In this document: positions 1 to 8,509 of the stretch, piece after piece
How positions within the stretch are numbered: the first letter of the stretch is position 1
Layout of the letters: each line of letters starts with the position of its first letter
Origin: Anaerozeibacter sp031551775
GTDB taxonomy: Bacteria; Bacillota; Clostridia; Christensenellales; Aristaeellaceae
NCBI GenBank assembly: GCA_031551775.1
Contig: JAVBND010000010.1
Span: 1-64,000 of the forward strand
Reading direction: 5' to 3'
DNA length: 64,000 bases
The notes under the pieces: generated by a model
Database searches by the model: none
Told to the model about the DNA's origin: nothing
What the model saw: the letters and a program-made list of their open reading frames with translations, nothing else
Translations under genes and position numbers: made by a program

Positions 1-133
1 AATAAATCATGAAGGCAGAATGCAGCAGCACTAAGGCCGCAGAAAGCAAACCGACTCCTGCACAATCAGCCATCTCTTTTTTATTTTTGTACTTGGTCGA
101 ATCTCCCGCAACAAGCAATATCAACTTATTCAC
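1..133 (-). CDS. Start of a small putative membrane protein, cut by window edge
   Basis: A GTG start at 131-133 on the minus strand is preceded by GGAG at 141-144 with 7 bases between. The frame stays open to base 1, giving 44 residues that begin VNKLILLVAGDSTKYKNKKE and end in a hydrophobic stretch (GLLSAALVLLHSAFMIY), so a short charged loop is followed by a membrane segment. A TATAAT box lies at 151-156. The product is not recognised. The shape recalls small two-helix Firmicutes proteins of unknown function, but no family can be named from this fragment. It is short, so it may not be a gene. Confidence 0.33.
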   Translation of the reverse strand, partial: MNKLILLVAGDSTKYKNKKEMADCAGVGLLSAALVLLHSAFMIY

Positions 134-463
134 AACATAGCTCCAATTACATTATAAATTCGCCACGTTCGCCTTTTCAGCCGAGAACACATCGATCCAC
201 TGTCTAATTTTACCATAAAACGCGCCGAAATTCCAGCGGCAAAAACATAGGGGGTGTATATCAAACGCGCTCCGTTTTTGTGAAGCTGCTTGCCGCGACG
301 CACAAGACCCCGAAATACAGACGATAATCCATTATACCACAGGATTTTAAAAAAGCATATTAAACCGTCCCCGGATTTGCGCGGCGAAGAAAAACAGCAA
401 ATCGACAAGCGGAGCCCGCGCCGATTGGCGCGGGCTCCGCGTATGAGGGGGATATAGGGGGGG
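134..463. other. Non-coding stretch between edge gene and htrA
   Basis: About 330 bases with no convincing gene. The only long frame through it has arginine- and serine-rich out-of-frame composition and no ribosome site. It holds the htrA terminator (409-440) and two minus-strand TATAAT boxes (151-156 and 331-336), the first suited to the edge gene. Nothing else was seen. Confidence 0.5.
409..440 (-). terminator. Probable rho-independent terminator of htrA
   Basis: A perfect 14-bp inverted repeat (GCGGAGCCCGCGCC) with a 4-base GATT loop lies 23 bases after the htrA stop. On the minus strand it is followed by a T-rich but interrupted tract. Confidence 0.7.
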
Positions 464-1687
464 CTAGTCGAGGATCTCCAGCGTGACGTCCATGTTGACC
501 GTTTCATAGTTGCTGGTCACATTCGGCGGGTAGTTGTAGCCGTAGTTCGGATTGTTGCCGAAGAAGTTGCCGAAGGGGCTGTTGAAGCCGTAGTTGCCGC
601 CGTAATTGCCGCCATAGTTGCCCAGGTAGCCCAGCGCCGCCAGCAGCGCCTCGGCGTTTTCGTATCGCACCACGGTGATGTTCACCGTGTCGCCCGCCTT
701 GTGCTGGTCCATCTGCGCGGTCAGCTCGGCCAGGGACTTGACGCGCACACCGTCGATGGCGGTCACAAAGTCGTACTGCTTGAATCCCGCTTTCATCGCG
801 GGGCTTCCCTCGTTGACCTGCATGATGCAAACGCTGGCCGGGGGGTTGTTGTTGATCGGGTCGTCCGGCCCTTCGATGTTCGTGACCGTGACGCCCATCT
901 GCGGGCGAAGCACCTTGCCGTGCTCGATCAGGTCCTTGGCGATTGGGTAAGCCATGTCGATCGGGATCGCGAAGCCCAGGCCTTCAAAGGAGACCGAGGA
1001 GAATACCGAACCCGCGTACTTGAGCGTATTGATGCCGATCAGTTCGCCGTTGATGTTGAACAGGCCGCCGCCGGAGTTGCCGGAGTTGATCGCGGCGTCG
1101 TGTTGGATGTAGGAAATCTGGCGCGTCGCCTTGTCGGAGGATACGCTCGTGCGCTCAAGCGCCGAGACGATGCCGCTGGTGACGGTGTTGGCCAGTACCG
1201 TGCCGCCGGGGTTGCCGATGGCGATGACGGTGGAGCCGACGAGCAGGTTGCTCGACGAGCCGATGGTCACAGGCACCAGTTCGTTGGAGTTCACCTTGAG
1301 CACCGCAAGGTCGGTGGAAGGATCCTGCCCGGCCAGTTCCGCCGTCACGGTTTCGCCCGAGGGCAGCGCGACCTCGTAGGTGTTGCCGCCTTCCACGACG
1401 TGGGAATTGGTGAGCACGTAGCCCGGTTCGATCACCACGCCCGAACCCTGGGAAACCTGGTTCTTGACTTCGCCCTGGTTGCGGTACCAGTTGGTGGTGC
1501 TGGTGATGACGCCGACCACCGAGTTCGACGTGCGCTGCGCGACGGCGATGGCCGGGTTGGTGTCGCCCGCCACACCCGTCGCCTGCCCTTCGGCCAACAC
1601 CGAACCTCCGACCAGCACACAGGCCAGAAGGATTGCCAGCGCCAGCGCGATGAGCGACGTCCACTTGCTTCTCTTAATACCTTTCAT
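464..1687 (-). CDS. htrA: HtrA/DegP-family serine protease, secreted or membrane-anchored, with PDZ domain
   Basis: Surface serine protease (S1C) that degrades misfolded exported proteins. The 407-residue product has an N-terminal hydrophobic signal/anchor (residues 11-31), a trypsin-like domain with triad His96 (TNSHVV), Asp126 (STDLAVL) and Ser205 (GNSGGGL), and a PDZ domain at about 278-360. The tail is unusual: about 50 residues rich in Gly, Asn, Tyr and Phe with NYGG repeats. The ATG at 1687 is chosen because GGAGGG sits 9 bases upstream; the in-frame ATG 9 bases earlier abuts that site. A TATAAT box lies at 1721-1726, with a direct repeat over the -35 region. It is divergent from the kinase gene and transcribed alone. 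The family call is firm; the substrate is unknown. Confidence 0.93.
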   Translation of the reverse strand: MKGIKRSKWTSLIALALAILLACVLVGGSVLAEGQATGVAGDTNPAIAVAQRTSNSVVGVITSTTNWYRNQGEVKNQVSQGSGVVIEPGYVLTNSHVVEGGNTYEVALPSGETVTAELAGQDPSTDLAVLKVNSNELVPVTIGSSSNLLVGSTVIAIGNPGGTVLANTVTSGIVSALERTSVSSDKATRQISYIQHDAAINSGNSGGGLFNINGELIGINTLKYAGSVFSSVSFEGLGFAIPIDMAYPIAKDLIEHGKVLRPQMGVTVTNIEGPDDPINNNPPASVCIMQVNEGSPAMKAGFKQYDFVTAIDGVRVKSLAELTAQMDQHKAGDTVNITVVRYENAEALLAALGYLGNYGGNYGGNYGFNSPFGNFFGNNPNYGYNYPPNVTSNYETVNMDVTLEILD

Positions 1688-1720
1688 TGTGATCATCCCT
1701 CCGTTTTGGTTGATGAGGAC

Positions 1721-1764
1721 ATTATAGCAAGTCATTTTAGATAAAGTATGAACGGCCTATGAAC
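1721..1764 (-). promoter_or_regulatory. htrA promoter with tandem GTTCATA repeat
   Basis: Minus-strand -10 box TATAAT at 1721-1726 with no good -35. Two copies of GTTCATA (1747-1753 and 1758-1764, period 11) overlap and lie upstream of the -35 position. One-helical-turn direct repeats of this kind are typical of OmpR-type response regulator sites, so activation by an envelope-stress two-component system is plausible. Confidence 0.55.
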
Positions 1765-1793
1765 AGTTGCGGAGTTTTTTGCGTCCATTGGGT

Positions 1794-1822
1794 TTGACAT
1801 CGTCCGCACCGCGCGCTATAAT
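1794..1822 (+). promoter_or_regulatory. Consensus sigma-A type promoter for the kinase gene
   Basis: TTGACA at 1794-1799, a 17-base spacer, and TATAAT at 1817-1822: a perfect match to the consensus, 63 bases before the TTG start. Confidence 0.85.
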
Positions 1823-1885
1823 CAATCGGCATCGCTTTCGTAGCATTTCCGATTTGCGGCCTCGACATGCCGGGAGGAATATACA

Positions 1886-2452
1886 TTGGACGATTTTCAG
1901 AAAATAACGGTTGCGCTTGAAGCGTTGCTTGCGCAAAAACCGCGCGTTCTCATCGCCATCGACGGCATGTGCGCCGCGGGCAAAAGCACGGCCGCGCGCG
2001 CGCTTTGCGAACGCTATGCGGCAAACGTCTATCATATGGATGATTTTTTCTTGCCCGCCGAAAGAAAAACCCAGTCCCGGCTTGCGGAGCCGGGCGGCAA
2101 TGTCGAATACGAGCGCTTTCAAAAAGAAGTGCTTGCGCCGCTCAAACTCGGCCAGGCCGTCTCCTACCGCCGCTTTGATTGCGAGACAGGCACGCTTGAG
2201 GCCGCAAGGGAGATCACGCCCCAAGCGCTTGAAATTGTGGAGGGCGTGTATAGCGCCCACCCCTATTTTGACTCGCCATACGACCTGACGGTATTCCTCC
2301 GCGTGGACCCTTTTGTCCAGAAAGCGCGTATTGCGGCGCGAAACGGCGCAATGCTGCCGCGTTTTGTAAACGAATGGATTCCGCTTGAGCAGCGCTATTT
2401 TGAGGCGTTTGAAATTGAGAAAAAAAGCGACTTAGTGGTCTGCGTCATCTAG
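1886..2452 (+). CDS. Uridine-kinase-like P-loop nucleoside/phosphotransfer kinase
   Basis: Cytoplasmic kinase of 188 residues resembling the uridine kinase/phosphoribulokinase group. The Walker A loop is GMCAAGKST (residues 27-35), followed by YHMDDFF at about 50, the acidic pair expected to hold Mg and substrate, and a late arginine-rich lid region (FVQKARIAARNG). GGAGG at 1873-1877 with 8 bases to TTG fixes the start. The stop codon sits in the loop of a strong hairpin shared with convergent addB. The true substrate cannot be told; AAA-type small kinases of this shape are often annotated only as uridine kinase-like. Confidence 0.75.
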   Translation: MDDFQKITVALEALLAQKPRVLIAIDGMCAAGKSTAARALCERYAANVYHMDDFFLPAERKTQSRLAEPGGNVEYERFQKEVLAPLKLGQAVSYRRFDCETGTLEAAREITPQALEIVEGVYSAHPYFDSPYDLTVFLRVDPFVQKARIAARNGAMLPRFVNEWIPLEQRYFEAFEIEKKSDLVVCVI

Positions 2453-2468
2453 GTGACGCAGACCACTA
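2433..2468. terminator. Bidirectional hairpin overlapping both convergent stop codons
   Basis: A perfect 15-bp inverted repeat (2433-2447 / 2454-2468) with a 6-base loop. The kinase TAG (2450-2452) is in the loop and the addB TAG (2466-2468) is in the right arm. No clear T-tract follows on either side. Confidence 0.65.
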
Positions 2469-5400
2469 GTCCTCTCCCCGCCCCTTATCTGACGCGCCGG
2501 ACCCCAACCGCTCCTCGCGCATCATTTCCAATGCCTTTTTCGCGCCGAACGGCTTAAGCCGCCTCGGCTCGGCGCCGGGCAGCGCATCCTCGAACTGGCA
2601 CAGCGTCTTGTGTTCGCAATGCTTGCACGCGGTCTTATCCGCCGACAGGCGGTAGGGCGCGATGGCCGTATCCCCGGCGCGCATGGCGGCAAGGCTTTGC
2701 CTGGCCTTGCCCAGCGCGTGCCCGATCAGGACATCAAAATCCCCTTCCTCAACCATGGTCGCAGACGCGCGGAACGTGCCGTCTTTGTTGTACTTGCCAC
2801 CGACGATCAGGTCGGGCCTGTCGCCCATCGCCTCCATCACCTTATCGTCGCCAAGCACCACGCCGGAAAGCTTGAGCTTTTTGAGGCGCTCCTCTTCAAC
2901 GGCGTCCGGATCGCGCTCATCGGTCGCAATGAGCGGGTCGGAAACGTTGAAATAGAACGCGCCCGCGCCCTTGCCTCCGCGCTGGGCGAGCACCGCAGCG
3001 AGGTAGACGATGAGCTGAAGTTCGAGTCCGTGGTAAACTTCGTTCAGGTTCAAGGAACGCCCGCCGCTCTTGTAGTCGATCACGCGCACATAGCGCGCCT
3101 CCCCGTCCGCCCATTCGTCCACGCGGTCGATGCGCCCGCTGAGGGCGGACATTTCATCGAGCTTTAGCCGCGCCTCGCCGCGCTCAACCTCTTTTTCAAG
3201 CGCCACGGGTTTGAAGCGGCTGCCCTTCATCTGGCTGGCCGCGACCAGCGCCGCGCGCCGCGCTACGCTCTTGAGCGAGCGCAGTTCATGACGGATGAGG
3301 CCCCCTTCATATCCCGCCTTTTGGCTCATCCGATCGATCAGCTGATCGGTCACCGCGTCCATAAGGGCGGCGGTTTCCTCCGCCGTAAGCGCATGAATCT
3401 TCCCCGCGTTGTCGCGCACAAACTTTTCAAGCGCCTCGTGGTAGAAGTTGCCCGCATCGCGCGGCGAGAGGTCAAATTCGCGGAACTCCTCGGGCTTTAG
3501 CCCATAAGCCGCAAAGTGCGCAAACGGGCACTTTGCATACTTTTCAAGCCTTGAAACGCTCATCGTGCCCGGCGCAAGCAACTTCTTCGCAAGCGCCAAG
3601 GGCAAGGCTTCCGAAAAAACACGGTGCGCGCGGGCCGCCTTTACATGATCAAGCGCCGCGCGCGTCTCGTCCATCGACTCAAGTGCCGCGAGCGCCTCCC
3701 GTGCCGGGCGCGATTGGCCGGGCAGGATGAGCGGCATGTGCGACAGCGCGACATCCGCCTGTTCAAGGCGCATGCGCGTCATTTCCTCGTCCTCCGTGAC
3801 GCCGCCGCACACCCTGAGGCGCGGCATCAGCCGCATCATTTCATTGGCCAGCGCGCCCGGGTAGAGCGCGCGCCCCGCCGGATCGGACATGGGCCGCGTG
3901 ACCAGCAAGAAATCACCCGCGAGCGACAAGAGCGATTTGACCCGCAGCTTCATCATGCGCGCGCGTTCCTCATCGGTAAGCGTGAAAACCGCGCGTCCCA
4001 GGCACAGGACTTCCTCGCCGTTTAGCAATTGATCATCGCGCGATGCCAAGGCATCGCTCACGCCCACCACAATCAGCGCCTTGACGGGTTTTCCCATGAG
4101 GTGTTCAAGCGGCCCGCCCTCCACCGCGTCAGCCGATTGCGGGAGCGCCTTGACCACCGCTTGCCCAAGCGAGCGCCGGAGCAGCTCGTAGATCGCGCCG
4201 GCAGAGAGCTTTTCCTCGCCGAGCAATTCCTCCATTTGGTCGAGCGCGTCAATCAGCCGCTTGTAGACCTGCGCGCCCTCCATCGCCCACGACCCGAGCC
4301 CCTGCGCCTCGAGCAGTGCGCGCGTCTCTTCAATCTTTTCGTAGGCGAGGGTGTCGTCCAGCAATTGGACCACCGCCACCAGGCGCTCGCGCACACAGGT
4401 CGCTTCGGATAGGCGTAAGATAAACTGCTCAAGCGGGCCCATCAGCTTTGCGCGCGCGCACTCAAGGGCTTCTTTTTCATCCTCCGGGCCAAACGCGACG
4501 GGCAAAAGCCAGCGCTTGCCACGCAATGCGTACGTAAGCGCATAGTTGATGAGCCGGTCGCTTTCTTCGTCCGTCAAGCCCGAAAAACCCGAACGGATGT
4601 AGAGCGCCATGTCCTGCGCCTGAAGACCCCGCGAAGCGGCGCGGAGCGCAAAGAGCACAAATTGCGCCAGCGGATGCCGGTCGCAGCTGCGCCCCTCGGC
4701 CAGGAAAAGCGGCACGCCCGCGCGCGCAAACGCGCGCCGAAGCGCATCATATGCCGCCCCGTCCGAAGTCGCGCAGGCCACCGCCATGTCGCGGTAGCGC
4801 CAGCCCCGCGCGCGCGCAAGGCGCCGCGCGACGGCGGCGGCATAGCCCGCTTCATCGTCCGCGTTTTTGAGCATAGCCAGTTGGATGCCGGGCGCTTCCC
4901 CATCCCATACGCGGGGCGGCACAGCGAAGAGCTCCCGCTCCAAGTGCTCAATCGCGCCGGACGCGGCCTTGGGCGCCTCCGCCCGGACGCGGCGGCGCGC
5001 AATGCCCGCCTCTTTCGCCAGCGCGTCCAGCCGTTCAAGCGAGCGCTTGACGGGCGCAAACAAGTACGCGTCGCGCGCCTCATCTTCGTAAACCAGCGTC
5101 AGCGCCACCGTGACATCGCACGCCGCGCCGCACAGCGCCAAAATGGTCGCGCCAAGAGGCGGCGTAATGATGTCAAACCCATGGACGCAAACGTGCGCGC
5201 CCGATAAAAATTTCGCGCCCGCCATGTGAAGCGCCGCGCGCGCCTGTTCGTCCTCGCCATCGAGGAACCTGCCCGCGAGCGCCGCTTCATAGGCCTCGTA
5301 GATGAGAAAGAGGTCGTGGAGTTTATGATGAAGCGGCCCTTGCGCCTGTTCTGCCTTTTCCCGAATGTCCGGGGGCGTCAGGCCGGACTGCTTGAACAAA

Positions 5401-5771
5401 GCAATCTGAGATGCCGCGCGCTCGGCAAAACCGGGCCGCGAAACTGCGCTTTTGTACCACGTCAGTTGTTTTTTTCGTTTCTCCGCCGCCGCGTGCGCCA
5501 TCATCACGCGCCCCTGTTCGTCGATGCGCGCCTCCCTTGGCCAGCCGGTTTCGCCAAACACGCGCGCGTACAAGCGCTCGGGCGAGAGCACTTCAAGCTG
5601 AAACGATCCTTGAACGCCCGCGGCGGTAAGCGCGTCGCGCTCGGCTTCAAGCGTAAACTGAGCCGGGACCAGCAGGATGACCGGATCAGTTCCCGAGAGA
5701 TGGGTTTTGACAAATCGATTTACCGCCGCGCGCACCGCAAGCGCGCGGCCAGTCACAAAGTTCAGGCTCAT
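2466..5771 (-). CDS. addB: AddB-type subunit of the AddAB recombination nuclease
   Basis: Second subunit of the helicase-nuclease that resects double-strand breaks, here 1101 residues (family about 1150-1200). It begins SLNFVTGRALAVRAAV, where the family P-loop would be, but no GK[ST] remains. The C-terminal RecB-type nuclease domain is intact: GRIDRVD near residue 880 and IDYKSGG near 895. The four iron-sulphur cysteines are present as one in KCPF (about 748) and three in CKHCEHKTLC (about 1047-1056). The ATG at 5771 has GGAGGA just upstream; the frame extends 20 codons further without a site. The usual partner addA is not adjacent: the flanks are a kinase gene and an unrelated divergent ATPase gene. 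Confidence 0.88.
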   Translation of the reverse strand: MSLNFVTGRALAVRAAVNRFVKTHLSGTDPVILLVPAQFTLEAERDALTAAGVQGSFQLEVLSPERLYARVFGETGWPREARIDEQGRVMMAHAAAEKRKKQLTWYKSAVSRPGFAERAASQIALFKQSGLTPPDIREKAEQAQGPLHHKLHDLFLIYEAYEAALAGRFLDGEDEQARAALHMAGAKFLSGAHVCVHGFDIITPPLGATILALCGAACDVTVALTLVYEDEARDAYLFAPVKRSLERLDALAKEAGIARRRVRAEAPKAASGAIEHLERELFAVPPRVWDGEAPGIQLAMLKNADDEAGYAAAVARRLARARGWRYRDMAVACATSDGAAYDALRRAFARAGVPLFLAEGRSCDRHPLAQFVLFALRAASRGLQAQDMALYIRSGFSGLTDEESDRLINYALTYALRGKRWLLPVAFGPEDEKEALECARAKLMGPLEQFILRLSEATCVRERLVAVVQLLDDTLAYEKIEETRALLEAQGLGSWAMEGAQVYKRLIDALDQMEELLGEEKLSAGAIYELLRRSLGQAVVKALPQSADAVEGGPLEHLMGKPVKALIVVGVSDALASRDDQLLNGEEVLCLGRAVFTLTDEERARMMKLRVKSLLSLAGDFLLVTRPMSDPAGRALYPGALANEMMRLMPRLRVCGGVTEDEEMTRMRLEQADVALSHMPLILPGQSRPAREALAALESMDETRAALDHVKAARAHRVFSEALPLALAKKLLAPGTMSVSRLEKYAKCPFAHFAAYGLKPEEFREFDLSPRDAGNFYHEALEKFVRDNAGKIHALTAEETAALMDAVTDQLIDRMSQKAGYEGGLIRHELRSLKSVARRAALVAASQMKGSRFKPVALEKEVERGEARLKLDEMSALSGRIDRVDEWADGEARYVRVIDYKSGGRSLNLNEVYHGLELQLIVYLAAVLAQRGGKGAGAFYFNVSDPLIATDERDPDAVEEERLKKLKLSGVVLGDDKVMEAMGDRPDLIVGGKYNKDGTFRASATMVEEGDFDVLIGHALGKARQSLAAMRAGDTAIAPYRLSADKTACKHCEHKTLCQFEDALPGAEPRRLKPFGAKKALEMMREERLGSGASDKGRGED

Positions 5772-5884
5772 TTTTCTTCCTCCTGCCGCAACCAGTATAA
5801 CACAAATCACCCCGCATTCAAAATAATTCAAAATTCAGGTGCAAAAATGTTAAAAATAGGTGCTGAAATTCGCGAAATTTATGC

Positions 5885-5890
5885 TATAAT
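5885..5890 (+). promoter_or_regulatory. -10 box upstream of the coiled-coil ATPase gene
   Basis: TATAAT 50 bases before the start codon. The -35 region (TGCTGA at 5861, spacer 18) is weak. Confidence 0.5.
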
Positions 5891-5939
5891 GAAAAGAGGA
5901 ATTGCCTTTTGTAAGAATAGCAAAAAAAGGAGGGCTGCC

Positions 5940-8399
5940 ATGATGGCGTTGCCTGGCAAACTCAGCCTTGGGTTGTTACAGGAAGATAACCCCGTGAAGG
6001 CGTATTTTCGCATTCAGCCAGTGGCGATATTGGAAGAGGGTGCTTTTCAAAAGCTCGCCGAAACCGAAAAATTTCCTGACGACGGATATATCCGAATCGT
6101 GCCCGATAAAAACGAGCTGGCTCAATTCAAAACCCGCATGCGCACGCTGGGTCGGTACTGCGCGCTGGACCTTAGAAAATTTCTTGGCGAAAACGAGAAA
6201 ATCCGCCCCAACAAGAACTACGGCACCGGCAGCGAGCGAAACGCCCTGATCGTCTACTCCGACGCGATTTGCCCATTGCCCTCGGGTGTGGCGCTTGAGG
6301 TTCTTAACGCGCAGTACGTATTCGTCGGCGAGCAGGTAACGCTTCGGGCCGAGCGCCCCTGCACAGAGTACGTATTGGTGCGCCGCGAAGGGCAAGTGCT
6401 CGGACCCTGGAGTTGGACCGACGCGCCGGATGTCGAAGGCTGCCTTTTGCTCAATCACGCAAGCGGCTTGGCCTTTGTCGCCCTCGACGAGGCGGACATC
6501 AAGGAGCACCTGTTTCACTTGCCCTGCGCGGAAGGCGAAACCCTGCTGATGACGTCGCCCACGCTTTTCGGGGTGGAAACAGGCGCGAAGCAAGCGCCCG
6601 CCCAGATCGAAGACAGGGCGGCGGCCCCTCTCCAAACAAGCGGGCGCGACGTTGAAATAGCGGCCGAACCGGCAATCGCCGCGATCGACCCGGCCCCGGC
6701 GCCGGAAATGCCCGCCGCGCCGGTCGAACCCGCCCAGCATGCGGGCGAAGCCCCGTCCCCGGCAGAGGCGGAAGACGACGCCGCGCCTCAGGCAACCGGC
6801 GCCGACAAGCCCTGGATTCAAAAGACCGAAATGCCGCGTCCGCGCGCGATCGCCGGGCGCATCAGCCTGCGCGACCAAGTGCTCGCCGCGCAAAGCGGGA
6901 TCAACCCGCGCAAGGGGCGCTCCTTGAGCGAAGTGGTAGACGAGCAATGGCGCAAGTCGCGCTTTGACCAATTGGGGCATCCGGTCCCGAGCGAGGCAAC
7001 CGCGCGGCCTGTGCTCAGCCCCATCGACCGCGCCATGGCCGCGTTTGACGAGGCGTGGAGCCTTGAGCAGGCGCGCGGGAACCTGCTCAAAGCGCTTCTT
7101 GGAAACGAGGAACTGCGCGAGGCCCTTTCAGCGCTTGTCGCAAGCCCCGGCGATCAGAGGCCGGGCAGCGCCGAGCGGATCATGGAGGACCTTGAATCCG
7201 AGCGGCTAAAGCTCATCACCGAGATCGACGCGCTGCGCCAAAAGCGAAGCGAAGTCAAGGCGCAGTTGGTGGAGGAGCTTAAGCAGACCCATCGCCAAGA
7301 CATACAAAAACACGAGCAGAAGATCGCAGCGCTCAGGAAAGAGCTTGAGCGCAACGAAGAAGCGGCGCGCGGCGCGCAAGCCGCCGCCGAAGCCGCGCGT
7401 TCGCTCCTGACCAAGACCAGCGAGCAGGTGGAGCAGCAGATGCTCGGGCACCTCATGACCGAGCGCGCCATTGAACTCGTGATGCACATGAACGACGGGC
7501 GCGGCGAAATCTCAGGACACCCGTCCCTGTACGAGCCGACGGCGGGTGAACTGATCAGCGACCTTCGCGTGCAGCTTGAAAGCGGCGGGTTTTCAATCGA
7601 CAACGACGACGCGGTAAGCCTGCTCGCGTGCCTCGCGACCAGCGGCATGGCGGTCATCTCCGGTCCCACGGGCAGCGGCAAATCGCAGCTGGCGCGAAAT
7701 CTTGCGGCGGCGCTGGGCCTGACCGGGCAGGCGCGCAGGTTCTTGGAAGCGCGGTCCGTGGACGATCCGCAGGTCGCCGTTTTGCTTGAAAACTGCGATT
7801 CGCTCACGCCCTCGATCCTGCTGCTCGACGACATCAACCTCACCAGCGTCGAAGCCGTCAACGACGCGATCCGCCTTCAGGAAGAAGCCATCGCCAGGAA
7901 CCTGCCCCTGTGGCTGATCCTGACGGTGCAAGACGCGCCGGACGGACACGCGCTTTCGGCGCGGCTGCTCGCGCGCGCGTTCTTCATTCGCCTTGACGCC
8001 GCAAGCGCCGAGGCGCGCTGGAAGCCGCCGGAACTGATGCCGCCCGCGCCCGACCGCGCCGTGGCCCTGAGCGCCATCCGCGACATTTTAAAACCCGTGA
8101 GCGAACTTGAGGGGGAAGTGGAAAACCGGCTGTACAAGCTTAGGGGCGCGCTTGAAAAGATGGGCTACTTCATCGATCGGCGCACGCTCAACGAACTGTG
8201 GACCTATTGCGCGTCGGTCATGCGGTCCGGGCGCCTGAGCGGCATGGAAGCGCTCGACCGCGCGCTCTCCATGCGCGCGCTGCCGCAGATGCTTTCCGCG
8301 ATGGACATCGACCAACTGACAAAGCTCCCGGACCTCTTGTGCGACATGCCCCTGTGCATGAAACTGATGGAGCAGCCGCTGCCGCTGCCGCCGGTCTAG
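5940..8399 (+). CDS. Large coiled-coil protein with C-terminal AAA-type ATPase domain, function unknown
   Basis: 819 residues, no signal peptide. There are four parts: an N-terminal globular domain of about 215 residues with no family I recognise; a Pro/Ala/Glu-rich linker (about 220-290); a charged coiled coil (about 409-517, many Glu/Lys/Gln heptads); and a P-loop NTPase domain with Walker A GPTGSGKS at about 575 and Walker B LLLDDINL at about 627. AGGAGG sits 6 bases before the ATG at 5940, and a second ATG follows directly. The ATPase part recalls MoxR/dynein-like AAA_5 modules, which act on partner proteins, but no VWA partner lies nearby. It is a single gene, divergent from addB and ended by a series of hairpins. 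The role is open. Confidence 0.7.
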   Translation: MMALPGKLSLGLLQEDNPVKAYFRIQPVAILEEGAFQKLAETEKFPDDGYIRIVPDKNELAQFKTRMRTLGRYCALDLRKFLGENEKIRPNKNYGTGSERNALIVYSDAICPLPSGVALEVLNAQYVFVGEQVTLRAERPCTEYVLVRREGQVLGPWSWTDAPDVEGCLLLNHASGLAFVALDEADIKEHLFHLPCAEGETLLMTSPTLFGVETGAKQAPAQIEDRAAAPLQTSGRDVEIAAEPAIAAIDPAPAPEMPAAPVEPAQHAGEAPSPAEAEDDAAPQATGADKPWIQKTEMPRPRAIAGRISLRDQVLAAQSGINPRKGRSLSEVVDEQWRKSRFDQLGHPVPSEATARPVLSPIDRAMAAFDEAWSLEQARGNLLKALLGNEELREALSALVASPGDQRPGSAERIMEDLESERLKLITEIDALRQKRSEVKAQLVEELKQTHRQDIQKHEQKIAALRKELERNEEAARGAQAAAEAARSLLTKTSEQVEQQMLGHLMTERAIELVMHMNDGRGEISGHPSLYEPTAGELISDLRVQLESGGFSIDNDDAVSLLACLATSGMAVISGPTGSGKSQLARNLAAALGLTGQARRFLEARSVDDPQVAVLLENCDSLTPSILLLDDINLTSVEAVNDAIRLQEEAIARNLPLWLILTVQDAPDGHALSARLLARAFFIRLDAASAEARWKPPELMPPAPDRAVALSAIRDILKPVSELEGEVENRLYKLRGALEKMGYFIDRRTLNELWTYCASVMRSGRLSGMEALDRALSMRALPQMLSAMDIDQLTKLPDLLCDMPLCMKLMEQPLPLPPV

Positions 8400-8408
8400 T
8401 CAACCAAG

Positions 8409-8435
8409 CCAATCAGGGGACTGACCCCTGATTGG
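8409..8435. terminator. First of three tandem hairpins after the AAA gene
   Basis: Perfect 11-bp inverted repeat CCAATCAGGGG / CCCCTGATTGG with a 5-base loop, 9 bases after the stop codon. No T-tract. Confidence 0.5.
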
Positions 8436-8463
8436 TCAGCTCATCAACAAACCCCAGCGACAA

Positions 8464-8492
8464 CGCCCTCGCGGGCATGCACCGCGAGGGCG
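8464..8492. repeat. Second tandem hairpin
   Basis: Perfect 11-bp inverted repeat CGCCCTCGCGG / CCGCGAGGGCG with loop GCATGCA. It sits midway between the other two hairpins and has no T-tract. Confidence 0.5.
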
Positions 8493-8509
8493 AATGGGAT
8501 TTTGACAAA

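Noticed and set aside
130..507. 125-codon minus-strand frame overlapping the htrA end
   Set aside because: Arg/Ser-rich out-of-frame composition, no ribosome site, contains the htrA terminator and overlaps its coding sequence.
701..1744. 347-codon frame opposite htrA
   Set aside because: Shadow of the htrA codons; no start signal or recognisable motif.
5226..5939. N-terminal extension of the coiled-coil ATPase frame over the addB start
   Set aside because: The extension runs through addB in antisense; the AGGAGG-ATG at 5940 and the TATAAT at 5885 mark the real start.
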